From Nitrospirota bacterium (GTDB taxonomy: Bacteria > Nitrospirota > Thermodesulfovibrionia > Thermodesulfovibrionales > UBA1546): 46,631 bases of DNA. Shown here piece by piece: positions 8,010 through 17,633 of the stretch. The DNA is taken from NCBI GenBank assembly GCA_026387575.1, contig JAPLLK010000066.1, forward strand, positions 1-46,631, in the 5' to 3' direction. Each line of letters begins with the position of its first letter. The first letter of the stretch is position 1. The notes below the pieces were generated by a model. That model was not told the origin of the DNA, did not search any database, and saw only the letters and a program-made list of their open reading frames with translations. Position numbers and translations under genes: made by a program.

Positions 8010-8921
8010 ATGAATATGAAGATGAATATGAAGATGAAGATGAATATGAACAAAAAACTAAAACTCGGTATTCCCAAGGGAAGCCTTCAGGAGTCAACAT
8101 TAAAACTTTTCAGAAAGGCAGGATACCACATCTCGGTATCGAGCCGTTCCTACTATCCGTCCTTTGACGACATTGAAGTTGAGGCGATGCTGATAAGGGC
8201 GCAGGAGATGGCAAGATATGTTGAGGACGGAATACTTGACTGCGGACTTACAGGCAAAGACTGGATACTGGAGCAGAATGCCGACGTGCATGAGGTTGCA
8301 GAACTTATCTATGCAAAGGAAGGTCTAAGGCCTGTAAAATGGGTCATTGCCGTGCCGGACGACTCAAAGATAAAGAGCGTAAAAGGCTTGAACGGCAAAC
8401 GCATTGCAACAGAGCTTGTAGGGTTTACGAAGAGATACCTCAAGGCAAAAGGGATAAAGGCAGATGTTGATTTTTCATGGGGTGCAACAGAGGTAAAACC
8501 GCCCTACCTTGCCGATGCCATAGTTGAGCTTACAGAGACAGGCACGTCTTTAAGGGCAAATAATCTGCGAATCGTTGAAACTATTCTTGAGTCAAGCACA
8601 AGATTCATTGCAAACAAAAAGGCGTGGCAGGACAGGTGGAAAAAACAGAAGATGGAAAATATTGTAATGCTCCTGAAAGGCGCATTGTCTGCCGAGGAAA
8701 AAGTCGGGCTCAAGATGAATGTCCCTGAGAGGTCTTTTAAACGCGTGATGACTCTTCTCTCAGCCATGCACTCACCGACCATATCTGCACTTTCGGATAA
8801 GGGGTGGTATGCCCTTGAAGTGATAATTGACGAGAAAGTTGTGCGGGATATTATTCCGAAACTGAAGACTGCGGGCGCATCAGGCATAGTGGAGTATCAG
8901 TTAAATAAAGTGATACCTTAA
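8010..8921 (+). CDS. hisG: ATP phosphoribosyltransferase, long form
   Basis: First enzyme of histidine synthesis: joins ATP and PRPP to N1-phosphoribosyl-ATP. At 303 residues it is the long, self-contained form. The catalytic lobes begin [12 protein letters not shown], with CGLTGKDW and [14 protein letters not shown] (PRPP loop region), and the C-terminal ACT-like regulatory domain (residues about 220-300) ends with a [17 protein letters not shown] motif, so histidine feedback is expected. The ATG at 8010 follows an AGAGGAAGAGG purine box. The first 14 residues are an odd Met/Asn/Lys run ([14 protein letters not shown]) from tandem ATGAA(T/G) units, giving several in-frame starts; the family core begins at about residue 16. 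It heads a hisG-hisC-hisB operon. Confidence 0.95.
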   Translation: MNMKMNMKMKMNMNKKLKLGIPKGSLQESTLKLFRKAGYHISVSSRSYYPSFDDIEVEAMLIRAQEMARYVEDGILDCGLTGKDWILEQNADVHEVAELIYAKEGLRPVKWVIAVPDDSKIKSVKGLNGKRIATELVGFTKRYLKAKGIKADVDFSWGATEVKPPYLADAIVELTETGTSLRANNLRIVETILESSTRFIANKKAWQDRWKKQKMENIVMLLKGALSAEEKVGLKMNVPERSFKRVMTLLSAMHSPTISALSDKGWYALEVIIDEKVVRDIIPKLKTAGASGIVEYQLNKVIP

Positions 8922-8997
8922 ATTATGAGAAGGACAGGATATAGCATCTTCTTCGCTATTCTCGCTGCGCTGTTATGGGCTGAGAGGAAGAATTAGA

Positions 8998-10056
8998 ATG
9001 AAGATAAACATAAAGAGCCTTATCAGTCCGAACATCCGCAATCTCAGGGCATATAGCGCAAAAGAGATTCCATGCAGGGTAAAGCTTGATGCGAATGAAA
9101 GCCCGTACGGATTTGAGATTAATGCCGATATTCTCAAGGCAACAACCACTAATCGTTATCCTGACCCTGAGGCAAAGACACTAAAAAAAATAGTCTCAAA
9201 AAATCTGCGGCTGAATCCTGAGAACATCCTCTTTGGAAACGGCTCTGATGAGCTGATATATTATCTCATAATTGTTTTCGGCGGCCCTGTTCTGTATCCT
9301 GTTCCAGCGTTTTCAATGTACGGCATTATCTCTCAGGCGCTCGGAGAGAAAAGAATAGAAGTTCCTCTTGATGATGAATTTGACCTTGATACAGACAGAA
9401 TACTGTCTTTAATTAAAAAAGAAAAACCGAGGATTATCTTCCTGAGCAGTCCTAATAACCCCACAGGCAATTGTTTTTCGGCAGACAGGATTTTAAAGAT
9501 AGTTGAATTTACCTCGTCATCTGTCACTGGTCACTGGTCACTGGTTGTAGTTGACGAGGCATATCAGCCATTTTCAAGCGAAAAAGGTTTTCTGCCGATG
9601 TTAAGCGACTATAAAAACCTCGTGATTCTCAGAACCCTGAGCAAGATAGGTTTTGCAGGATTGCGGGTAGGCTTTATGATTGCTGACAGTGAGATAATAA
9701 ATGAGGTTAACAAGGTAAGGCTGCCATTTAACCTTAATTCTCTTTCACAGTCGGTTGCAGCAGCATTGATAAAAGACAGCAACATAATAAAATTACACGT
9801 AGGGCTTATTACCTCTGAGAGAGAGCGGCTTCTTAATGAACTGTGGAAAACAAAGGGAATAAAACCCTACCCGTCTGAGGCTAATTTTATATTATTCAAA
9901 GTTAAAAATTCTGATAAAATCTATGACAGGCTGCTTAAAAAAGGCATACTTGTGAGGAACATGAGAGAAACTGTTAACGGATGTCTCAGGGTAACTGTTG
10001 GGACAAAAAAAGAAAACAATATTTTTATCAAAGCGCTTAAAGAGGTGATGAAATGA
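8998..10056 (+). CDS. hisC: Histidinol-phosphate aminotransferase
   Basis: PLP-dependent class I/II aminotransferase (352 residues) that converts imidazole-acetol phosphate and glutamate to histidinol phosphate. Visible: KLDANESPYGF near the N-terminus, GNGSDELI, SSPNNPTGN (PLP contact Asn), VVDEAYQPF, and the PLP lysine K216 in TLSKIGFAGLRVGF. About residues 176-182 (SSVTGHW) are encoded by three tandem TCACTGG heptamers, apparently a repeat insertion in the loop between the NNPTG and VVDEAY motifs that kept the frame. The stop overlaps the hisB start by 4 bp (ATGA). Confidence 0.95.
   Translation: MKINIKSLISPNIRNLRAYSAKEIPCRVKLDANESPYGFEINADILKATTTNRYPDPEAKTLKKIVSKNLRLNPENILFGNGSDELIYYLIIVFGGPVLYPVPAFSMYGIISQALGEKRIEVPLDDEFDLDTDRILSLIKKEKPRIIFLSSPNNPTGNCFSADRILKIVEFTSSSVTGHWSLVVVDEAYQPFSSEKGFLPMLSDYKNLVILRTLSKIGFAGLRVGFMIADSEIINEVNKVRLPFNLNSLSQSVAAALIKDSNIIKLHVGLITSERERLLNELWKTKGIKPYPSEANFILFKVKNSDKIYDRLLKKGILVRNMRETVNGCLRVTVGTKKENNIFIKALKEVMK
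9524..9544 (+). repeat. Heptamer repeat (TCACTGG)x3 inside hisC
   Basis: Three exact tandem copies of TCACTGG, the reverse complement of an AGTNNNN-type unit. The 21-bp length leaves the hisC frame intact. Confidence 0.9.
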
Positions 10057-10640
10057 GAAAGGCAGTATTGAAGAGAAAGACAAAAGAGACAAATATCTCC
10101 TTAGACTTAAACCTTGACGGCAGAGGAAGTTATTCAATTAACACCTCGATCCCGTTTCTTGACCATATGCTTTCCCTGATGTGCAAACACGGACTCTTTG
10201 ATATTAAACTGAAAGCAAAAGGCGATATAGATATTGATGACCATCATACAGTGGAAGACACCGGAATAGTGCTCGGCAAAGCTCTTAAGCAGGCAGTCGG
10301 AGACATGAAAGGGATAGCGAGATACGGACAGGCATCTGTGCCTATGGATGAGGCACTTGCCTCGGTAAGCCTTGATATCAGCGGAAGGCCCTATTTTGTT
10401 TATAAAGTGGAATTCCCGAAAAAGAGCAAACTGAAGGACTTTGACCCTGACCTTATAGAAGACTTCCTTCAGGCTTTCGTGAGCAGCAGCAGCATTACAC
10501 TGCATATCAGTGTTCTTTACGGCAGGAACATACATCACATAATTGAAGCAATTTTTAAGGGGCTTGGCAGGGCGCTCAGAGAAGCAGTCTCCGTAAACCA
10601 AAAAATAAAAAGCATTCCTACTACAAAGGGCCTGATATAG
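10053..10640 (+). CDS. hisB: Imidazoleglycerol-phosphate dehydratase
   Basis: Monofunctional dehydratase (195 residues), the sixth step of histidine synthesis. The two metal-binding histidine motifs are present: DDHHTVEDTGIVLG (residues about 60-75) and the later HHIIEAIFKGLGRALREA (residues about 160-177). FLDHMLSLMCKHG is also characteristic. No phosphatase domain is fused, unlike E. coli HisB. It is translationally coupled to hisC by an ATGA overlap and followed 26 bp later by a HAD phosphatase gene. Confidence 0.95.
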   Translation: MRKAVLKRKTKETNISLDLNLDGRGSYSINTSIPFLDHMLSLMCKHGLFDIKLKAKGDIDIDDHHTVEDTGIVLGKALKQAVGDMKGIARYGQASVPMDEALASVSLDISGRPYFVYKVEFPKKSKLKDFDPDLIEDFLQAFVSSSSITLHISVLYGRNIHHIIEAIFKGLGRALREAVSVNQKIKSIPTTKGLI

Positions 10641-10666
10641 TCCCTGAGAGGAAATCAAAAGAAAAG

Positions 10667-11329
10667 ATGTCACTGCTTTCTAAAATCCCTCTTAATGAAA
10701 TTAAATATGTCCTCCTTGATATGGACGGGACTCTTCTTGATAAGTATTTTGACGATTACTTCTGGGAGCATCTTGTCCCTGAAAAATATGCTGAGAAAAA
10801 CTGCATCACATTTGGAAAGGCAAAGGCAGAGCTCCTCATAAAATACAAACGCCATGAAGGCACTTTGAACTGGACTGACATAGATTTCTGGTCAAGAGAG
10901 CTTGCTCTTGATATCCCTGCGCTTAAGGAGCAGATAAGGCACATGATAGAGGTTCATCCGCACGTAGAGGATTTTCTGAAGATGCTGAAAAAAAAGAAAA
11001 AGACAATATTTCTTGTTACAAATGCGCACTACAAGGTTCTTGACCTGAAGTTCAAAAAAACAGAGATAGGAAAATATTTTGACGATGCAATCACTTCATT
11101 TGAGATGGGGCATCCAAAAGAGACGCTTGAATTCTGGGAAAAGGCTGAAAAGAAGCTCGGATTTAAAAAAGAGAATACTCTGTTTATTGACGATACAGAG
11201 GAGGTATTAAGAACAGCAAAAAAATTCGGCATCAGATATATACTCCATAAGGTTATAGCAAGCTCAAAACTTGCACCAAAGCTGTCAAAGGATTTCATTC
11301 ATATTTTTAATTTTAGTGAGTTGATGTGA
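10667..11329 (+). CDS. HAD-superfamily phosphatase (YrfG-like)
   Basis: A 220-residue haloacid-dehalogenase hydrolase. Motif I is VLLDMDGTLLD (nucleophile Asp about residue 18), motif II is FLVTNA, and motifs III/IV are a Lys in the HPKETLEFW segment and FIDDTEEVLRTA. The cap starts YFDDYFWEHLVPEKYA, as in the GMP/IMP nucleotidase YrfG branch. Its place behind hisG-hisC-hisB raises the possibility that it serves as histidinol-phosphate phosphatase, but nothing in the sequence proves this; a purine 5'-nucleotidase is equally possible. Confidence 0.85.
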   Translation: MSLLSKIPLNEIKYVLLDMDGTLLDKYFDDYFWEHLVPEKYAEKNCITFGKAKAELLIKYKRHEGTLNWTDIDFWSRELALDIPALKEQIRHMIEVHPHVEDFLKMLKKKKKTIFLVTNAHYKVLDLKFKKTEIGKYFDDAITSFEMGHPKETLEFWEKAEKKLGFKKENTLFIDDTEEVLRTAKKFGIRYILHKVIASSKLAPKLSKDFIHIFNFSELM

Positions 11330-11374
11330 GAAATCCGCTCAAACGCTATGCTCTGTTTATCAAGCAAATAACGT

Positions 11375-12961
11375 ATGAATATAGAAACCGTTGATTTTCT
11401 AATTATTGGAAGCGGAGTGGCTGGGCTGAGGGCTGCAATAGAGCTTGCGCCTCACGGGAATGTCCTTGTCGCAACAAAAGATATGCCCAAAGAAAGCAGC
11501 ACAGAATACGCGCAGGGTGGCATAGCTGTTGCGCTGAGCGATGAAGACAAAGTCGGGATACATTTCGAAGATACACTAAAGGCTGGCGATGGACTCTGCA
11601 ACGAGAACGCGGTAAAAATTCTTGTTGAGGAGGGGCCTGAAAGGATTCTTGAGCTTATTTCATGGGGCGCTGAATTTGACAAGGAAGGGACCAAGCTTGA
11701 CTTCACGATAGAGGCAGCCCACTCAAGGAAAAGAGTCCTGCACGCCAGAGGAGATTCCACAGGCAAGGAACTGGAGCGCGTGCTTCTGAACAAAGTGCGT
11801 TCTTTCCCTTCGGTAAAAAAATATCCGTTTGCATTCACAGTTGACCTGATTATAAAGGACGGTGAGTGCTGCGGCGCGTATATTCTGAAGGACCGGAAGA
11901 TTACTGCTGTCATTGCAAGAGCGACAATATTGTGCACAGGAGGCGCAGGACAGATATTCGCAAGAACAACCAACCCTATGGTAGCTACAGGAGACGGAAT
12001 GGCAATAGCCTTCCGTGCAGGCGCTCAGCTTGAAGATATGGAATTTATTCAGTTTCATCCCACAAGCCTCTACTCTCAGTATGCCCCGCAGTTTCTGCTC
12101 AGCGAGGCAATGAGAGGTGAAGGGGCGATTTTAAGGAATATAAACAAAGAACCTTTTATGAAAATTTATCACCGCGATGCGGAACTTGCACCAAGAGACA
12201 TTGTATCAAGGGCGATAATCTCAGAGATGGTTAAAACTGAAAGCAGCCATGTGTATCTTGACATGACCCATCTCGAAAAAGATTTTGTCAGAAAACGGTT
12301 CCCTCAAATTTATTCCACATGCCTTCGATACAACATAGACATAACAAGCGGCCTGATACCTGTATCACCAGCTGCCCATTACATCATGGGAGGAGTAAGA
12401 ACTGACCTCAACGGCGTTACAAGCATAAAAAGACTCTATGCGGCAGGCGAAGTCGCATCCACAGGCGTGCACGGCGCAAATAGGCTTGCAAGCAACAGCC
12501 TCCTTGAAGGGCTTGTCTACGGCGCGCGTACAGGAAAGTCAGCGCTTGAGTTCGGAGTTCAAAGTTCGGTCTCCACAGGCAACTCGCCGAGGCGAGAGTT
12601 CGGAGTTTCAGGCTATCCGCAGACATACCACACCATCCCGGAACATGATGAAATAAGAATGACTCTGAGAAAGCTCATGTGGGACAGGGTTGGAATAATA
12701 AGGTGCGGTGTGTCTCTTGAAGAGGCGAGGAAAAAACTTTCAGAATGGACATTCATACTTGATAAGGTCTTTTACACAAGGCGTGAACTTGAATTGAAAA
12801 ATATGCTTACTGTTGCAATGATGAGCACAGAGGCCGCCTCTCTCAGAAAAGGAAGCGTGGGAGCCCATTACAGATCTGATTTTCCGGAAAAGGGCAAAGA
12901 CTGGCAGAAACATATTGCGCTGGCAAGAGAAGATGATAGAATAAAACATAGTCTGGTGTAA
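11375..12961 (+). CDS. nadB: L-aspartate oxidase
   Basis: Flavoenzyme (528 residues) that oxidises L-aspartate to iminoaspartate, the first step of NAD synthesis; fumarate can serve as acceptor in anaerobes. The FAD dinucleotide motif is IIGSGVAGLRAAIEL (residues about 10-24). The succinate-dehydrogenase-like signatures ESSTEYAQGGIAVAL, HARGDSTGKE, MEFIQFHPTSL, ISPVSPAAHYIMGG-type (here PVSPAAHYIMGGV) and GVHGANRLASNSLLE are clear. Between the flavoprotein core and the C-terminal helical domain, about residues 392-412 are encoded by AGTTCGG-type heptamer repeats, an in-frame insertion in a variable linker. Confidence 0.94.
   Translation: MNIETVDFLIIGSGVAGLRAAIELAPHGNVLVATKDMPKESSTEYAQGGIAVALSDEDKVGIHFEDTLKAGDGLCNENAVKILVEEGPERILELISWGAEFDKEGTKLDFTIEAAHSRKRVLHARGDSTGKELERVLLNKVRSFPSVKKYPFAFTVDLIIKDGECCGAYILKDRKITAVIARATILCTGGAGQIFARTTNPMVATGDGMAIAFRAGAQLEDMEFIQFHPTSLYSQYAPQFLLSEAMRGEGAILRNINKEPFMKIYHRDAELAPRDIVSRAIISEMVKTESSHVYLDMTHLEKDFVRKRFPQIYSTCLRYNIDITSGLIPVSPAAHYIMGGVRTDLNGVTSIKRLYAAGEVASTGVHGANRLASNSLLEGLVYGARTGKSALEFGVQSSVSTGNSPRREFGVSGYPQTYHTIPEHDEIRMTLRKLMWDRVGIIRCGVSLEEARKKLSEWTFILDKVFYTRRELELKNMLTVAMMSTEAASLRKGSVGAHYRSDFPEKGKDWQKHIALAREDDRIKHSLV
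12548..12608 (+). repeat. AGTTCGG-type heptamer repeats inside nadB
   Basis: GAGTTCG, GAGTTCA and AAGTTCG run in tandem at 12548-12568. After a short GC-rich stretch, GAGTTCGGAGTTTC follows at 12595-12608. The same heptamer occurs at the start of the Mut7-C gene (33792-33842). Confidence 0.8.
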
Positions 12962-12984
12962 GAGATGCCTCAGAAGAGGAGATA

Positions 12985-14403
12985 ATGAATACCAGAAAAA
13001 CCAAGATTGTCTGCACAATAGGCCCGGCTTCATCAAGCCGTGAGGCAATACGCTCTCTTATAAGAAAGGGAATGGATGTTGCAAGGCTGAACTTCTCTCA
13101 TGGCGACCATGTCACTTACAAAAAGATTGCAAAACTTATAAGAAAAGAATCCGGAAATCTTAAAAAGGCAGTGGCAATCCTGCAGGACCTTCAGGGCATA
13201 AAAATAAGGGTCGGGCTTGTCAGCAACGGTTCAGTAGAGCTTAAAAAAGGTGCAGAGATATTTCTGCACAGCGGCAAAGAGGTCAGCAATGACAAGCATA
13301 TATTCATTTCATATCCTGCGCTCAGAAAAGATATAAAGACAGGCGACAGGATACTCTTTGATGACGGTTTGATTCAGGCAAATGTAATAGGCAAAACCCG
13401 TGACGGCTTAAAGGTAAAAATCGTTGAGGGCGGTGTTTTAAGAGATAAAAAAGGAGTCAATTTCCCTCATGTGAAAACAACCTTGCCGGCCTTCACGGAT
13501 AAAGATAAGAACGACCTCAGCTTCGGGTTAACAATCGGTGTTGATTATGCAGCGCTGTCATTTGTAAGAACCGCAAGTGACGTAAGAGTTGTGAAGGAAT
13601 GGCTTAAAAAAAGGCATGCCTCGCTGCCTCTCATAGCAAAGATTGAAAAGCCTGAGGCTATTGATGATATTGACGGCATACTTGATGAGGCGGACGGAAT
13701 AATGATTGCAAGAGGAGACCTCGGAGTTGAGATATCGCCTGAAGAGGTTCCAATAATACAGAAGATGCTTATCAGCAAAGCCAATGAGAAAGGAAAGCTT
13801 GTGATAACGGCAACACAGATGCTGGAATCAATGACAGAACACTCAAGGCCGACAAGGGCAGAGGCAACAGATGTTGCAAACGCTGTAATAGACGGCAGTG
13901 ATGCGCTTATGCTCTCCGCAGAGACTGCGACAGGGAAATATCCTGTAATTGCGGTAAAGATGATGGACAGGATTATAAGATATACAGAGTCTCAATCCTT
14001 AGCCAGACATGATTATTCCGGCTTCGTCATGCTCTTCTCTGACTTTTCAGGCGCTGTTGCCGAAGCGGCATGCACTGCAGCAGGGGATATTCATGCAAAA
14101 GCCATAGTTGCATTCACTCAATCGGGGTTTACGGCAAGGCTTGTATCAAAGTTCAGGCCCAAAGTTCCGATAATAGGCGTTACTCCTTATGACAATGTTA
14201 GGCATAGGATGTCTCTTTACTGGGGGGTTACACCGATGCTCATATCTCACGTATCTAATACGGACAATATGATTCAGAAAGTAGAAAAATTACTGATTGG
14301 CTCCAAGATAGCAAAAAAGACTGACAATATCGTCATAACTGCAGGCTCGCCACTTATGAAAGGGGGCACAACAAATCTCATAAAACTGCACAAAATTTCG
14401 TAG
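12985..14403 (+). CDS. pyk: Pyruvate kinase
   Basis: A 472-residue pyruvate kinase (phosphoenolpyruvate + ADP to pyruvate + ATP). It begins TKIVCTIGPASSS, with MDVARLNFSHG, LQDLQGIKIRVG, the metal and substrate site KIEKPEAIDDIDGI...IMIARGDLGVEI (residues about 215-250), TATQMLESM and RPTRAEATDVANAV. The B domain is present at about residues 75-165 and the C-terminal regulatory domain at about 350-472. A GAGGAG box precedes the ATG. The stop codon abuts the stop of the convergent response-regulator gene with no spacer and no visible terminator. Confidence 0.96.
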   Translation: MNTRKTKIVCTIGPASSSREAIRSLIRKGMDVARLNFSHGDHVTYKKIAKLIRKESGNLKKAVAILQDLQGIKIRVGLVSNGSVELKKGAEIFLHSGKEVSNDKHIFISYPALRKDIKTGDRILFDDGLIQANVIGKTRDGLKVKIVEGGVLRDKKGVNFPHVKTTLPAFTDKDKNDLSFGLTIGVDYAALSFVRTASDVRVVKEWLKKRHASLPLIAKIEKPEAIDDIDGILDEADGIMIARGDLGVEISPEEVPIIQKMLISKANEKGKLVITATQMLESMTEHSRPTRAEATDVANAVIDGSDALMLSAETATGKYPVIAVKMMDRIIRYTESQSLARHDYSGFVMLFSDFSGAVAEAACTAAGDIHAKAIVAFTQSGFTARLVSKFRPKVPIIGVTPYDNVRHRMSLYWGVTPMLISHVSNTDNMIQKVEKLLIGSKIAKKTDNIVITAGSPLMKGGTTNLIKLHKIS

Positions 14404-15750
14404 CTAAGGGACTTTTATTTCATATGTCTTAATCTTGCGGTGCAGATTGCTTCTTTCCATATCCAGAATCTCAGCTGTCCTTGATATATTCCAGTTATTT
14501 TCCTCAAGCTTCTTTGTAATATAGTCTTTCTCAAAAGAATCTCTCGCATCCTTAAGAGTTTTGTATTGAAAATAGTCGGATCCCTCGTGTTCGACCGGGA
14601 TAAAGAGATTCTTGGCGTCTATTATATTTGAAGGCGTCATTATAACAAGCCTTTCTATGACATTCTTAAGTTCTCTGACATTCCCGGGCCAGTCGTACGC
14701 CTGCAGATATTTCAATGCCTCGGGCAGTATCTTTCTGGGAGGCTTGCCGTATTCTGCCGCAAGAGAATCAAGGAAGTATTCAACAAGGATCGGGATGTCT
14801 TCTTTTCTTTCCCTCAAAGGTGGAATAAATAACGGTATGACATTCAGCCTGAAAAAAAGGTCTTCTCTGAAACTGCCTTTCTTTCCCTCTTCCCTGAGGT
14901 CTTTATTGGTGGCGGCAATTATCCTGACGTCAACATTTATATTCTTGTTTCCCCCTACCCGCTGAAACTCCTGAGTCTCAATTACACGCAGAACCTTTGC
15001 CTGAGTCTGAAGTGACATGTCCCCTATCTCGTCAAGAAACAATGTCCCTCCGTCAGCAAGTTCAAACTTCCCGTTTTTCTTCTCAAATGCGCCTGTGAAA
15101 GAGCCCTTCTCATGCCCGAAAAGCTCGCTCTCTATGAGTTCCTGCGGAATGGCGGCGCAATTTACCTCAATAAAAGGCTTCCCGGCCCTCAGACTTTTTT
15201 CATGCAGGAGTCTTGCAGCAACTTCTTTGCCGGTACCGCTTTCTCCGAATATCAGGACACGGCTGTTGCTCCGGGCTGCCATCTCCACCTGTTCCCGCAA
15301 ATCTCTTATTTTCTGTGATTCGCCGACAAGCTTCCACTTTCTTGTAAGGTTTTCCTTAAGTATAATATTTTCTCTCTCAAGCGTCCTCTTTTCAATCGCC
15401 CTCTTTGACACAAGAAGCACCCTTTCGAGAGAAAGGGGTTTTTCGAGAAAATCATAGGCGCCTGTCTGTGTGGCCTTCACTGCAAGTTCAATACTGCCGT
15501 GCCCTGATATCATTATTACCGGGACATCAGGCTTCATCGCCTTTATCTCCTGCAGTGTTTTAATTCCATCCATGCCGGTAAGCCATATATCTAGAAAAAT
15601 AAGATCAGGGAAAGTCTCCCTGAGTATCTTTACTGCTTCCTCTCCTGAGTCTGCAGTTAAAATATCATAACCCTCATCTTCCAGTATGCCTGACAGGCTT
15701 TCTCTTATTCCTTCTTCATCGTCCACTATAAGAATTACAGGTTTTGACAC
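14404..15750 (-). CDS. NtrX-like sigma-54-dependent response regulator
   Basis: A 448-residue bacterial enhancer-binding protein. The receiver domain has acidic residues D10-D11 and phospho-acceptor D54 (LIFLDIW). The AAA+ domain carries Walker A GESGTGKE (about 170), the GAFTGA loop as GSFTGAFEKK, Walker B GGTLFLDEIGDM, and the R-finger region FREDLFFRLNVIPL. A Fis-type helix-turn-helix ends the protein (ISRTAEILDMERSNLHRKI). It would activate sigma-54 promoters when phosphorylated. The partner kinase gene lies directly upstream, but its ATPase domain is broken, so the phosphate source is unclear. Confidence 0.93.
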   Translation of the reverse strand: MSKPVILIVDDEEGIRESLSGILEDEGYDILTADSGEEAVKILRETFPDLIFLDIWLTGMDGIKTLQEIKAMKPDVPVIMISGHGSIELAVKATQTGAYDFLEKPLSLERVLLVSKRAIEKRTLERENIILKENLTRKWKLVGESQKIRDLREQVEMAARSNSRVLIFGESGTGKEVAARLLHEKSLRAGKPFIEVNCAAIPQELIESELFGHEKGSFTGAFEKKNGKFELADGGTLFLDEIGDMSLQTQAKVLRVIETQEFQRVGGNKNINVDVRIIAATNKDLREEGKKGSFREDLFFRLNVIPLFIPPLRERKEDIPILVEYFLDSLAAEYGKPPRKILPEALKYLQAYDWPGNVRELKNVIERLVIMTPSNIIDAKNLFIPVEHEGSDYFQYKTLKDARDSFEKDYITKKLEENNWNISRTAEILDMERSNLHRKIKTYEIKVP

Positions 15751-15769
15751 TTTCCCTCTCCTTCTGAGT

Positions 15770-17633
15770 CTATATATCTCTTATTGGCAGTTCTATAGTA
15801 AAGATTGTGCCCTTAGGGCTATTGTCTCTTACCCTGATATATCCCCTGTGTTCCATAACAATTTTGTTTGCAATAGCCAGCCCCAGCCCTGTGCCGAATA
15901 TTAATCATCACTCGTTTGAACTGCTCTCCATCCATTTCAACAGGCGGCATATCGCCGGGCAATAAGACCTTCACATTGAATCCTTTATAATCTTTATAGA
16001 GTTCCAGCGCCTCATTTATTATACTTGCAAGGTTTGTCGGCATCTTTTTTATCTCCGGCATCTTGCCAAATCTTGAGAACTCATCAACAAGCCTCTTAAG
16101 GCTGTCAACCTCATTCACTATTGTCCTTGTAGAGCGTTCAAATATCTGGTCAAAATCCTTATCCTTCTGCTCCCACTTCTTCATCATTCTTTCTGTTGAA
16201 AGCTTTATAGGCGTAAGCGGATTCTTTATCTCATGCGCTATTCTCCTTGCAACTTCTTCCCATGCAATTGCCTTCTGAGCTTTTATGACATCAGTAAGGT
16301 CGTCAAAGACGACTAACAACCCTATTGGAATTGATGCCTTGTCTCTGAGAGTGGTAACAAAGACTCTCAGTATAAGCCTTTTATCTCCCATCGTCACCCT
16401 TACGTCTTTTTCTATGCCTTTGAGGTCTTTAATTATTATCCCGCTGATAAGAGTGTTAAGCTCTTCCGATGCAATCATTGCTGTCAGTTCCCTATAGTTT
16501 TTATTAAGTACATCTTCGGCGTTCACATTCAATATAGAACATGCAGCGACGTTGATTGTCAGTATCTTGCCATGCACATCAAGGAACACAACCCCGGAAT
16601 TAATATTTGCAAGTATGTTCTCCATCCAGAGCCTCTCCCTGTCAGATTTCACATAAGCCTTCTGGAGTGTTTCTTTCCCATCCTTCAATCCGGCCACCAT
16701 ATGGTTGAAAGAATTTATCAGCAGCCCTATCTCATCTTCCCTTCTGAGATTAAGGCGGACATCAAGATTTCCGGATGCAACCTCCTCTGTGGCCTGCGCA
16801 AGGCTCTGTATAGGGTCCGTAATGCCTCTTGCAATCCTCAGCGCCACCCAGAGGGCCATGAACACAACAATCAAAGTAAAGAAGGCAAGTATTAAAAGAT
16901 AGTTCATCTTCAAGGGCACTTTCCATGATTCCATGTTCAAATAATCTTCGTATGCGCTTTTTATCCTTTCAACATTGACCGCAATATCTTTTGGCAGAGT
17001 GACTATAATGCCTGTCATTTTCCCTTGGGAATATTCCGGAACAGCTGCCCTTATAGTATCCCCATTTTCGCCGGATATGACCTCTGTCCCCTCTTTACCA
17101 TCAAATGCGGACTTAATCGTCTCTGTTGGATTTTCAGGGCTTCTGTTCATACGAACTGTCCTGTAGCCTGAAGCAGATTTTTCACCTGACACAACTGCCC
17201 TTGCAAATTCCATAGTCCTCTGCCTTTCCATCTCATAAACAGCCTTAGCGACATTAAGTGAACTGGTAAGAGGCTGCCTGAACTGGGGAGTCAGAAATTT
17301 GTCTATGTAATTTGTAACAAGCCCGCTTGCCACAAAGAACAGAAGCGCTGCAGGTATAGACGTAAGCACAACAAAGATTACGACAATCTTTGTCTTGAAT
17401 TTATAACCAAGAATTTTCTGTTTTCTCTCTATGTAGAGCTTTATAAGGTTCTTGCTGACAAAAAATACCAAGGTCAGAAGCGCAATTATATTCAGGTTCA
17501 GAAGAACGAGGAGGATTACTATTGTCAAAACCGATACTGTTTCAAGCCTGATGTAATGCAGTTCAATCGCTGAAGCAGCAATTATAAAAATAAAAAACCC
17601 TAAGAATAGCAATCCCTTTCTAATATTTTTCAT
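15770..17633 (-). pseudogene. NtrY-like sensor histidine kinase with deleted and frameshifted ATPase domain
   Basis: The intact part has several N-terminal membrane segments (first about 130 residues), a periplasmic stretch, another membrane helix (about 240-265), a HAMP domain, a PAS domain (about 340-440), and the HisKA box ARRIAHEIKNPLTPIKL. The ATPase domain reaches [14 protein letters not shown], the N-box asparagine. There the frame breaks: translation in the original frame ends with unrelated residues at 15819. In the neighbouring frame the typical G2 box and C-terminus resume ([18 protein letters not shown], then [12 protein letters not shown]) and stop at 15770. Some 50-60 residues between N box and G2 box, including G1, are missing. 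The junction lies at about 15895-15903. This is a decayed gene or an assembly collapse. It overlaps the DUF4390 gene by 4 bp. Confidence 0.85.

Noticed and set aside
8922-8997. Possible leader or attenuator between hisG and hisC
   Set aside because: Only a short spacer without a stable terminator-like hairpin.
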